Assembly: GCA_902729315.2 (NCBI GenBank)
Contig: LR746273.1
Location: 2,328,501 to 2,392,500 of the forward strand
DNA: 64,000 nt
DNA from: Spirodela intermedia
Taxonomy: Eukaryota; Streptophyta; Magnoliopsida; Alismatales; Araceae
Direction: 5' to 3'
Shown here one piece after another: positions 40,059 to 49,747 of this stretch. The notes beneath the pieces are model-generated. The model made no database searches. It was given only the letters and a program-made list of their open reading frames with translations, and was not told where the DNA came from. Position numbers and translations under genes: made by a program. The stretch's first letter is position 1; every line of letters begins with the position of its first letter.

Positions 40059-40122
40059 TCGATAGCAGCTGATTTTGTGTTCTACGGCCGAGTCAACGGG
40101 GAACCAATGCGCGAAGTCAAAT
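40059..40122 (+). repeat. direct repeat, unit B
   Basis: Second member of the pair with 39781-39847; roughly 75-80% identical by eye. Confidence 0.85.
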
Positions 40123-40308
40123 AAATATATGTATTTTTTCATAAATTACTCGACAAAAAATAATATGCATAGCTTTATTTGAAATATCATAATTTCAGGA
40201 AATTAGTTTATTCAGCCATCATCCTCGTGGTTCCTTTCATTTTATATTTTCGATCTCCCATTATTGACATTAATATTTATAGCAATCGATAGGATCGTGG
40301 GCGGATCG

Positions 40309-40349
40309 CTCCAAGGGAACCTTTTTCCTCTCGCGTCAGCATGACGCAA
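40309..40349 (+). repeat. CGTCAGC motif family, copy 6
   Basis: CTCCAAGGGAACCTTTTTCC, then TCTCGCGTCAGCATGACGCA. Best match to copy 4, 2.8 kb away, while the flanks on both sides are different. Confidence 0.7.
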
Positions 40350-42610
40350 TATATATGCTGACTTTTCGGAAAACGGTAGGAAGCTCCCTTTTGGGCGACT
40401 ATTCAAAGGGGGAGAGAGAGAGAGTTCACTAGAGCTGTCGCAGTCTGGAAGGAGCCGCTCAGCGGCGGAGGGATCGTGGGTCGAGAGCCCTGACGGCTGC
40501 GAAGGGCCAAGACGGAGACCCATTCTGAGTGCAGCCATTTCGGCGGCGCCATCAGGCTGATGGAAACCCCGGTCAACACCAGCTCTGACCTTCACAGCTG
40601 GGCCGTGTAAACGCGTGAGGAGAGCGTGACGTCATGTCTTGCGACTGCAGAATGTACAAACGTGCCCGATTGCAGTCGCTTTCCCTCGCCCTGTACACAT
40701 TCATTCATCCCCCCTCTTCCTCCCCCTCCCGTCGATACAGAGAGAGAGAGAGAGAGAACCGCCTTCTTCTAGATATTTATCCAGGGGAGGAGACTGCTTC
40801 AAGCGGTGAATACGTCCAGAAAAAGTAACTTGTTCTTTAGCTGCTGCAACTCGCGTCGATTGGAAGAGACAAAATAATACGCATCTACCAATGACGCTGT
40901 TTTCACGAACTATTATTGATGCCAACTCCAGGCCGATTTCGACTGGTGGGTACCGAAAATAATAGCCAATTTTATTTTATTTTGTCGTAAATAATTACAG
41001 CATAAATATTTTTAAAATACCCGATTGGGTATTAAGAAAATATCGCCCATGCATTTACTCCGTATTTAAATTAACAAAAAAAGCTCGAATATCTATTCAA
41101 AATATCTGAAATATGTGATCTGGTTTAAAACGAGGGGAGCGGGAGCAAGAGACGAGCCGTCCGCGTAGTGGGCAACCAGGCCCAGAAATCGTTGGGTCGA
41201 GAAAGCAAGCCCATGACAGCCCATAATGAAATGAGACTTGTGAGCTTGCAATCGGACAGCTTCCCCCCAAGTTTGCCCAGCCCACTATGGACTGGGAGCC
41301 CAGGTCCCACAGGGGCTCCACAGTAACTCTGGTGCGACACGTGGATGGCCGAGGCTTGTCCGCGTGGATCGGATCTCCGCGGGTGCGAAGTCGACGAAGC
41401 ACCAACTCGCGGTGGGTAGCCTTTTGACCTCAACTCAGAAAATTTATACCACTTGAGCCCACGAAGGTGGTCACCGGCTGTCGAGCCGTCACAGAAAGAG
41501 GAATCAACAGCCCAACGAACAACTTCTGTGAGCGTCCGCCGCGACGCCGTCCACGTCATTAAACGGCTCGGGGATCGCAAAAGCACGTGTGAATACGGTG
41601 CACGTCCGCCAAAATAATGTCATAGAAGCTAATTTTATTATTTACATAAATGTCCCCCATCTCGGCGACTTTTGCGCGAGGAGGAGGATGTTTCATGATA
41701 TTATTTTATCAATGGTCCCTCAGGCCATATTTTTTAATATTCAAATGTATTTTCGCAAATATGCTGAATTTTGGGGTTCATAAACCGCATTAACGAGATA
41801 TAATCTTGAGCGGCGTGTGACGTACCAACGGCCTTCTATCTATCGAGAGGGATGGGGAGAACGGCGGTTGGATGCCCCGGCCCGGCCCGCCCGCTAAGAG
41901 AAAAGAAACGGGCGGCTTTGCGACCGACGGAAAACGGTGGGCCCCACTTAGTTGGTTGCCGGTCGGAAAGGGAGCGGCCACCGTCCGTACCCACCGTCAC
42001 GGGACGGCGACGTCTTGCCCGTTATGGGCTAGACCGTCTGTTCGCACCTAAATTTAGTATCTACATATAAATTATTTACGTATATTATTTTTTAAAATTT
42101 AAATATTAAGTGTATTGGTGGTGGGGTCTATCGGTCAGACCGCGTGGCAGGGAATCGACGGTGGGGATGGCGCCACCTCGATCGGGGTGGGGTGTGGTTG
42201 CCCGTCGGTGGCTATTCGGACTCGCTCGGTTCGGATTCTCGAGGCGGCGGCGGGGGGAACCTGTTTCCTCCCGGACAGGACAGAAATCCCTTCCCCTATC
42301 ACGTGAGCATCTCCACGGGGGATTTTTCGAGAGAGGTGTCGGCCTCGGATTGGGCCCACTTGAGTTGACGTGGCTGATTTTTTTTCTTTGTTTGAAACAA
42401 AAAGACTCAGATTTATCAAGATTTACGGAGGTACCTAGTACCATAGTGGGATGGTGTTTTCGTAAATACTGCGAAAGAGGGGGGTGTAATGATAGGGTAG
42501 AAGGTGGCGAGCGTCGGTGGTCGGCCGGAGGCCGATGGCTCACGTGTCAGCTTAGTTAATGTCAAAGCGGAGACTTCCCCTACCGCCGTCTTCTGACGCC
42601 ACGTTTTCCG

Positions 42611-42612
<2 letters not shown>

Positions 42613-42671
<59 letters not shown>
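42613..42671. repeat. (GA)n microsatellite in BAG upstream region
   Basis: About 29 uninterrupted GA units, the longest in the window, about 360 bp before the BAG start codon and probably in or near its 5' UTR. Confidence 0.95.
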
Positions 42672-42675
<4 letters not shown>

Positions 42676-43031
42676 CTACGTCCAGGGTAATGAAGGGAGA
42701 AGGGTAAGGAGGGGGGGTGGGGGTTTTCTCTTTCAGGGAAACAAAAAATAAAAATAGTCGTCGTCTTCGTCATCGCTGGTTTGTTGGCTTCCCCCTTCTT
42801 TCCCTTTCCTGCTCGCGGGCGTGTTCTTCCTCCTCTCCGCCGTTTTATATTCCCTCGCCATTCCCTGCCGCCCCGCATCACAGCATCCCCGCAGGTGGCA
42901 GCCTCCGTCGCCACCACCATCCGCTTCGCTTCTCCTCCTCCGCCGCGGCGGGGGATTGGCGGCGGATCTACCACCGGCTTCTCGGAATCTCAATCTCCCG
43001 TCCTCCTCGGAACAATAGCGGAAGTGAGCGG

Positions 43032-44100
43032 ATGATGAAGACGACGAAGAAGGCGCCGCCAGCCTTTGCTCCGCTGAAGACGGCATGGTCGGTGGCGGCG
43101 ACGGTGGCCGTTGGTTCGCCGCCGGCGAAGGACCCAGAGTGGGAGGTGAGGCCCTGCGGAATGCTCGTCCAGAAGCGAAACCCCGACACCGACACCGCTG
43201 CAGCGGCGGCAGCGGTGGCGCCGCCTCTCTCCATCCGCGTCCGCGTCAAGCACGGCGCCGCCAGCCATGAGATCTACCTTAGCCGCCAGTCCACCTTCGG
43301 TAACCCCCCACATTTCCTTTCCGTTTCCCTTTGACTTACTTCACTCCCGATCTCGCGGAGATGTCCTTAGACTTGTTGCGGTCAATCGCAGGGGAGCTGA
43401 AGAAACTGCTGTCGGAGCGGACGGGGCTGCACCCGCAGGACCAGAAGCTGGTGTTCAAGGGCAAGGAGAGGGACTCCGCCGCCTTCCTAGACATCGCTGG
43501 CGTCAAGGACCGGTCAAAAGTCGTCCTCACGGAGGATCCCGCCGCCCAGGCCCGGCGAGTCCTGGAGATGCGGAGGACGGCGTCCATGGAGAAGGCCGCC
43601 AGGGCCGTCTCCCACGTCAGCCTCGGCGTTGACAAGCTCGCTGCCAAGGTTGATCGCCGCCGCCGCTGCAGTTGACGGGTAGAATTTGAGTCAAATCTCT
43701 GCGAACGATTCTTGAACACATTGTGTTGGCGCTCCTGCAGGTATCTCAGTTGGAGTCGATCGTGTCGCGGGGGAAGAAGGTGGCGGAGGAGGATATCAAC
43801 GCCCTGATCGAGCAGCTGATGGACCAGCTGCTGAAGCTCGACGCCATCGTCGCCGACGGCGAGGTGAAGCTGCAGAGGCGTCTCCAGGTGAGGAGAGTCC
43901 AGAAGCATGTGGAATCCCTCGACGCCCTCAAGGTCAAGAACTCCGCGCCGGTAATTGACGGTCAAACTCCACCTCCGCCACCGCCGCCGCCGCCGCGGCA
44001 GGAAATGAACTGGGGGACGTTCGACTTGCTGTCGGGTCCGCCGGCCGCCCCCGTTCCCACCGCCGCCGCCACCGCCAGGCTCGAGTGGGAGCTCTTCTGA
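43032..44100 (+). CDS. BAG: BAG-family co-chaperone with ubiquitin-like domain
   Basis: Plant BAG1-4-type protein. The BAG domain binds the Hsp70 ATPase domain and promotes nucleotide exchange. Three exons, 43032-43299, 43392-43648, 43741-44100, join in frame to 294 aa. The ubiquitin-like domain is at ~66-137 (LSIRVRVKHG, ELKKLLSERTGLHPQDQKLV, SKVVLTED). The BAG domain is at ~150-237, helical and charged (VSHVSLGVDKLAAKVSQLES, DINALIEQLMDQLLKLDAIV, RRVQKHVESLDALK). A nine-proline run (252-260) and a low-complexity tail follow. Near the N-terminus WEVRPCGMLVQKRN (37-50) is the conserved plant BAG lead-in. The first Met (MMK) is chosen; the second is equally possible. Known roles of relatives are stress tolerance and cell-death control; no specific orthologue can be assigned by eye. 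Confidence 0.95.
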
Positions 44101-45239
44101 AGTAAACTGGAGAGAGAGTCAGCGGATTCCTCTCCTCCCTCTCCACTGTCTCTCTTCCTCCCCCATTCATTCTTCTCTGCCACCGGATTGAATGGGCCTT
44201 CTCTTCCACTCTCATTTTCTCCCTGAGAAATCCGAAGTCAAAGACCGAACAAGAAGAACAATAAGACTCGATCGATCGACGGGTCAACACCTTCCTGCCG
44301 GATTAAGCTCACTCCTTCCTCATCTCTCCCCCGGGAAGAACTGAGATCCCCTGATCCAGCTGCCCCGGGTCAACTCAGCTCCCCCCGCCGTCGATCTCTC
44401 ATTTTTTTTCCTTAATCAGATAATCTCCTCGCCGAAAATCAGAACCACCCGGGAGCTTCCATGGCTCCCCCTCTTTTCTATTTTTAGGAAATCCTCATTT
44501 AGAAAAAGCCCATTATGACGGAATGAATGTTGCAGGTCATAATTACACGTGCGAGTGGCCAGTCAACCGCGGCGTCCTCAATACATAAATGTATAAAATT
44601 AAAAGACGGCGCGATAAATTAATAATAATAATTATTATAAATCACCAGAACCTTACAGGCCCGCACGTTCCCACACGCCCTGAGATTCGGACCGAGGCCC
44701 GCATCTCTCGTAGTGTCTGGGCCCGGGCTGCACTGTGACCAGAATTCATGAGATGGGCCCAGGCCCGGACCCATCCCCGGCCGGCGGCCCGATATGGCTC
44801 GCGGGAATTACCCATGTCAGTCGGGTAATTAATTTTCAGAAATCAAATTCGAAATAATTGGGAATCTCCATTTATTCGGGTTATTTAAAACAACGGGGGG
44901 AGCAGCATACACCGGCGTGTACAGAGAAATTACGTATTTGCCATGCCACGTGGCGTGTACCGGGTGGGGGACCGCCCAGCCGTGTAACGCCTGTGCCTAG
45001 ATCGGGTGCCCTCTATTTCAAATTCGTCCCTCTGAACGGTCGGGAATCCCTCGCAGAGCGCCGCCGCCTTCAGCCCTCCGGCTTCGGGGAAATAAATGCT
45101 CGGGGAGATCGGCTGGTGAGGCTTCCTCATCTTCCCGAGCTCTCCAGAAGGACGGGACATTCGTCTCCAGAAGAGGTGCGACGGTGTAGGAGGAGATCGT
45201 CTTTCTCTAGGTAGGTCTGTGATCGAATGCTTCTTCTTT

Positions 45240-45298
45240 TTCATCATCATCATCATCTTCTTCTTCTTCTTCTTCTTCTTCTTCTTCTTCTTCTTCTC
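45240..45298. repeat. (TCA)n-(TTC)n trinucleotide repeat
   Basis: A short TCA run followed by about 13 TTC units. Confidence 0.95.
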
Positions 45299-45580
45299 AT
45301 GTGTTTCTGGCCTGATCTGCTTAATGGCTTTGTTCCAGGGAATTAGCAAAAACCGGGAGAAGAGGCTCTGCTCTCATCTTCGAGTGTTCGCGAAGGCTTC
45401 TTCGGACGGGGATCGTCACGCGAGTGGAAGGAGAGCGAATTGAATTGAACGAGAAGCGAGAAAGAGAAGCACCTTTTGCTCTTCGTCGGGACCACGAAGG
45501 TACCTCGTCGGATGCTCGTCTCTTGTTCTGCTTCTCCGACCACGGAGTTCCCGTGCTTTAGAATACACTTCATCACCGAT

Positions 45581-45751
45581 AGAGAGAGAGAGAGGGGCAA
45601 GTTCCACTACCTTACCATTTCTTCCAGAGCACCGTCGGCGGTGCCGGAGGTGGCTTCGGCGAGGCTGGGAGAGAGAGAGAAGGCCAAGTTCTACTACCTT
45701 ACCATGTCTCCCAGAGTAGCTTAGTCGGTGCCGGTGGTGGATCCGGCGCGT
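45581..45751 (+). repeat. ~85 bp tandem duplication
   Basis: Copies at about 45581-45664 and 45669-45751 share GA repeats, then a CAAGTTC.ACTACCTTACCAT block, CCAGAG, and GTCGG.GGTGCCGG. Non-coding by appearance. Confidence 0.8.
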
Positions 45752-46634
45752 CCCGCCGGCGATCAACAGAGAAGACAGACCTACTGGCCGCTTTGCGCTG
45801 GTTGACGATCGTGTCCTTGATCGGACAGTGAATTTTAAAAAATACACTGTATTATGAGGGCATAGTAGTCATCATGAGAAGACATATCCGTTGTATGACG
45901 TAATGCCCTTTGTCGTTTGCGGTAAATGAGAAGTCATTAGAGGACCATTCTCGTCGTCGCCTTCTCATCCTCTTCGTTTGATCCTCTCAACGCCCCAGTT
46001 TCTTAATCTAGAAATCCTTCTCCTCTGTCCTCAACAAGCCCTGTCTGTCGTCGTCCTAATCTCCTTCTCCGTTGCCATAGTCTCCTTCTCCGGTGAATTT
46101 TAATCTCCGGCTCCGGGAAGCGTGTCTCTGCTGGGACAGTCCGAGAGTTGGTAGCCTCTTTCTGCCTCTCCCCCATTTTCCTGTAGCAGCCCCTCACCCC
46201 TTCATGGGTTCGGAGACGCGCCACCAGTCATGCGGCTCCCACGGCGTCGCCGCCGGAGGCGCCGCGGAGTTTTGTAGCAAGAAGAGACTGACTCGCCAAT
46301 GGCGGGTGCCATCCGGCTGTTGTGGCGTCTTTTTCACTCTCTCGTCTCTTCTCCTTCGGGGGTCATCCCTTCCCTTCCTTTCGCTCCCCGGCATCTTCTC
46401 TCTCGGGGAGACCATTTCCCCGTCATTTCAGCTGGTTTCCACGGAGTTGGTGCTCTGTCGTAGATTCTTCGAAACTAACGCTCTTCGCTCCCTGTTTCTT
46501 TCATCCTCAGAAATCCTTCTTTCTTCTTTCTTTATTTTCTTGAGTTCACGAACATATCTGACCGCCATGACCATCTACCCGCCTTCGTTCTCCCCCCAGA
46601 GATTGCGGCCATCTTGGAGGAGTCAGCAGACCCG

Positions 46635-48341
46635 ATGGCGAACTCGCCCCCCATCACCGGAGACACCGCCACCGCCACAGCCGCTGCCGCCGCCGAGGCC
46701 CTTCCGGCGGAGCACTGGCTATCCCAGGCCAACCGCCTCCTCCCCATAGCATTAGAGAGAACAAGAGCCACCAAGGGCTTCACTGGACGGTGGAGGACCA
46801 TCCTCTCCATGCTGGAGCGTCTCCCTCCATGCCTCTCCAGGCTCTCCACCCACCCTTGTTTCTCGAAGAACGTCCTCTGCAGAGAACAGCTGCAGTCGGT
46901 CTGCAAAACTCTGACGGAGCTGATCGAGCTGGCGAGCTCGGGGAATCCCCCGGCCATCGGCAAGCTGCAGATGCAGAGCGACCTCGACTCCCTCGCCTGC
47001 AAGTTGGACATGTCCTTGAGGGACTGCGGCCTTCTGATCAAGACGGAGGTCCTCGGAGAAGTCACCCTCCCGCCGCCGGAGCCAGAGGCGGCGGTGGCGC
47101 CCGGTCAGCCAGGCGCGCGGGAGCTCCTTGCCAGGCTCCAAATTGGGCACGCCGAAGCTAAGCAGCGGGCACTGGACGGGCTCTTGGAGACGATGAAGGA
47201 GGACCAAATGAGCGTAATCTCCGTCCTCAGCCGGAGAGGTATCTCCGCCCTGGTACAGTTCCTCGCCGCCACCTCCCCCAAGGTCCGGGAGAAGGCGGCC
47301 ACTGCAATCTGCTCCCTCGCGGAGTCGGTCTCCTGCGAGAACCTGTTACTTTCAGAAGGCGCTCTCCCGCCGCTGATCAGGCTGGCGGAGACGGGAACCC
47401 GAGTGAGCAAGGAGAAGGCGGTGCTCTCCCTCCAGCGGCTCTCCATGTCTGCCGACGCTGCTCGAGCCATCGCCGCTGCCGCCGGTATCCGCCCCCTAAT
47501 CGAGACCTTCCGCTCCGGCGAGCCCCACCTGCAGGCGCCGGCGGCGGCAGCGCTGAAGAACCTTTCGGCGATCCCGGAAATCCGGCAGAACCTAGCGGAC
47601 GAAGGGACGATAACGATGATGATCGACCTACTCGACGGCGCCTACCACGCCAGCGGCTCGAAGGAGCACGCCGCCGAATGCCTGCAGAATCTCACCGCCG
47701 GCAACGACAGCCTCCGGCGAGCCGTCGTCTCCGAGGGCGGACTGAAGAGCCTCCTCGCCTACCTTGACGGCCCGTCGCCGCCGCAGGAACCCGCCGCAGC
47801 CGCCGTAAGGAACCTCGTAGGCTGCGTCGCCACCGGGGACCTCCTCTCCATGGGCCTTCTTCCCCGACTGGTCCACGTCCTCAAGGCCGGCTCCGCCGGC
47901 GCTCAGCAGGCGTCCGCCGCCACCGTCTGCAAGATCTGCGCCCGCATCGAGATGAAGAAGCTTGCCGGAGAACACGGGTTCCTGCCGCCGCTGATCGCCA
48001 TGCTCGCCGCCAAAACCAGCGGCGCGAGGGAGTCCGCCGCGCAGGCGCTCTGCTGCCTGATGATCTGCCCCCATAACGCCGGCGAGGTCAAGAAGGACCC
48101 CCACAGCGTGCCGAACCTGGTCCACCTCCTCGACCCGAGCGCCTGCAACTCCGCCAAGAAGTACGCCGTCGGCTGCCTGCTGGTTCTCTCTCCCAGCAAG
48201 AGGTGCAAGAAGCTGATGATCTCCTACGGCGCCATCGGGTACCTCAAGAAGCTCTGCGACATGGACGTCCCCGGATCCAAGAAGCTCCTCGACCGCCTGC
48301 AGAGGGGCAAGCTCCGGAACCTTCTCTTCTCTAGAGGTTAG
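46635..48341 (+). CDS. Armadillo-repeat protein (plant ARM family, vacuolar-protein-8-like)
   Basis: Intronless, 568 aa from the ATG at 46635 (MANSPPITGD). The frame is open further upstream only through a TTG. The N-terminal ~170 residues are helical and begin with an Ala/Thr-rich leader; HWLSQANRLLPIALERTRAT is the conserved start of this plant family. From about residue 185 to the end run tandem ARM repeats (e.g. ISALVQFLAATSPKVREKAA, LPPLIRLAETGTRVSKEKAV, LQAPAAAALKNLSAI, EHAAECLQNL, VPNLVHLLDPSACNSAKKYA). There is no U-box, so it is not an E3 ligase of the PUB type. It is probably a protein-interaction scaffold; partners are unknown. Very GC-rich coding sequence. The closest relatives I recall are Arabidopsis At5g50900-like proteins. 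Confidence 0.9.
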   Translation: MANSPPITGDTATATAAAAAEALPAEHWLSQANRLLPIALERTRATKGFTGRWRTILSMLERLPPCLSRLSTHPCFSKNVLCREQLQSVCKTLTELIELASSGNPPAIGKLQMQSDLDSLACKLDMSLRDCGLLIKTEVLGEVTLPPPEPEAAVAPGQPGARELLARLQIGHAEAKQRALDGLLETMKEDQMSVISVLSRRGISALVQFLAATSPKVREKAATAICSLAESVSCENLLLSEGALPPLIRLAETGTRVSKEKAVLSLQRLSMSADAARAIAAAAGIRPLIETFRSGEPHLQAPAAAALKNLSAIPEIRQNLADEGTITMMIDLLDGAYHASGSKEHAAECLQNLTAGNDSLRRAVVSEGGLKSLLAYLDGPSPPQEPAAAAVRNLVGCVATGDLLSMGLLPRLVHVLKAGSAGAQQASAATVCKICARIEMKKLAGEHGFLPPLIAMLAAKTSGARESAAQALCCLMICPHNAGEVKKDPHSVPNLVHLLDPSACNSAKKYAVGCLLVLSPSKRCKKLMISYGAIGYLKKLCDMDVPGSKKLLDRLQRGKLRNLLFSRG

Positions 48342-49747
48342 GATCCCTGCTCTCGCATCTGTGTTTCACCATCTCCATGAAACCAGGGGCAGGGACCTCC
48401 TCCTCCTCGCTTCCTTCTGTTGTAGCCTATCAGACGGTCGTCAGTCTGTTTAATGACGTTGATTATTATATTTAGCAAAAGAATTGTACCGTCTTATTTA
48501 ATTAGTTCGAAGTATAATATATTACAAATAAATATAATATTTATTATTTTCCACGATATATTTTTTATTCACTTAATGGCGTAAAAATCTGAACTTGTTC
48601 GGGCCCGACACGGCCCAGCTGAAACGTATTCCCGCACGTGCAGATTGGTCTGTACGTTGTTACATACGTGCTCGTCATCAGGGCATTTATTAGATTACCC
48701 ACGAGTACCTCGTTCTCCCTCCCTCCCCCTCCTCTCCCCCTCCCCGCAGGAGCGAGGAGATTTGATAATTCCCCATTTGTGGCCGAGGGGGAGAGCTGGT
48801 TTACGGGAGCGCAAGCGGGCTCAGGTTGTGGTCTTCTTCAGGGATCAATCGGCTAACGGGTGAAGACGATTAGGGATTCAGTCGGTCGTGCGGTTGGGAG
48901 GGAGAGGGTTCATATTCGATCTATGGCGCGCCTGGTGAAGGAATTTGAGCGAAGAGAGCTTTTGATTTTCCTCGTTTCCTTCTTCTCTTGCTGATTGCTT
49001 GTTCTCGGATCCCGTGTGTCTCTCGTGTATCGCCGTCGAAATGGGGTTGATCGCGCCCCCGCTTTGGTTTCTCCACTGAAGCTTTTTCCCTCTGATCTCG
49101 GCTTTACTTGGAAAACGCCGTTGAGTTCTGTTGTCCGATGGATTGACTTGGGCCATTTCATCGATTCGCTTGCTCGCCGATTGTCAGGGTTGGGGTGCTG
49201 CAAAGGGGTATTTCTATTTGAAGTAGTAATCGATTCGATTTAGCTTCGTATTTTTTCATCTCTGGGTGTTATTTTTCTCTGTGTTTTCGTGGAGCGGGCT
49301 AATTAATCAGCGGGTTTTTTCCGTGTAGTTTTCTTCTGCGGCTTCTGGAAACAGAAAGGTTGTGGCTTCCATGGTTGAATGCCGCAAAGCTAGGGTTACA
49401 ACCCTCCTTTGCAATGTCTGCCATGGAAGAGGGTTGAGATTACGGCTGTATGGCAGGGAAATTCTTTCCTAGGGAATTCCCGTTCCCTGGCACGGGGAAT
49501 TGGGGGTCTCAGGAGGGTTGGCATCAGAAGGATATAGGAATCTCCCCGAGTTCCAGCGGCGAGTAGGTGGTGCCTTCGGTTGCCCCTTCTCGAGGAGCTT
49601 GTGGGGGGAGGGAGGGGGGGGGGGGCTTGGCGGCGGTGGCCTGTCACAACAATCTTCCTCAGTGTCCGGTATCTTTTCCAGAGAGATGGTCTGGGCCAGA
49701 CACCTCTGAACTCTGCGCGATCTGGCCTTAGACTTCCATCAGGAGAG
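48342..49747. promoter_or_regulatory. ARM 3' flank and SEUSS-like promoter/5' UTR
   Basis: The AT-rich block at 48450-48580 is ARM 3' flank. The GC-richer sequence after about 48750 is likely the 5' UTR, possibly with an intron, of the SEUSS-like gene. A G-run of about 11 lies near 49614-49625. No separate gene found. Confidence 0.5.

Larger units (their letters stand above)
35774..43031. promoter_or_regulatory. long CBF upstream region, microsatellite-rich, no gene found
   Basis: 7.3 kb without a supportable gene. Proximal features: CACGTG G-boxes at 36138-36143, 36267-36272 and 37629-37634, and several TTGAC (W-box) cores. Also a repeated ~40 bp motif at 36212-40349, a tandem repeat at 37248-37395, a direct repeat pair at 39781-39847 and 40059-40122, and (GA)n/(CT)n tracts. 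The right end (from about 42600) is BAG promoter and 5' UTR. Confidence 0.5.
44101..46634. other. spacer between BAG and ARM gene
   Basis: Contains BAG 3' UTR, a (TCA)n/(TTC)n tract at about 45240-45298, a tandem duplication at 45581-45751, and probably the 5' UTR of the ARM gene (an intron acceptor-like CCCCCCAG lies at about 46599). ORFs such as 46093-46749 are in the wrong frame for the ARM gene and look non-coding. Confidence 0.5.

Noticed and set aside
41125-41586. 153-codon minus-strand ORF
   Set aside because: No recognisable motif, overlapped by another open frame; treated as chance in a GC-richer patch.
42110-42559. 149-codon plus-strand ORF with a matching long ORF on the other strand
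   Set aside because: GC-rich upstream sequence of BAG; no recognisable domain and overlapping frames equally open.
46093-46749. 218-codon ORF overlapping the ARM start
   Set aside because: Runs out of frame into the ARM coding region; likely 5' UTR/promoter read-through.
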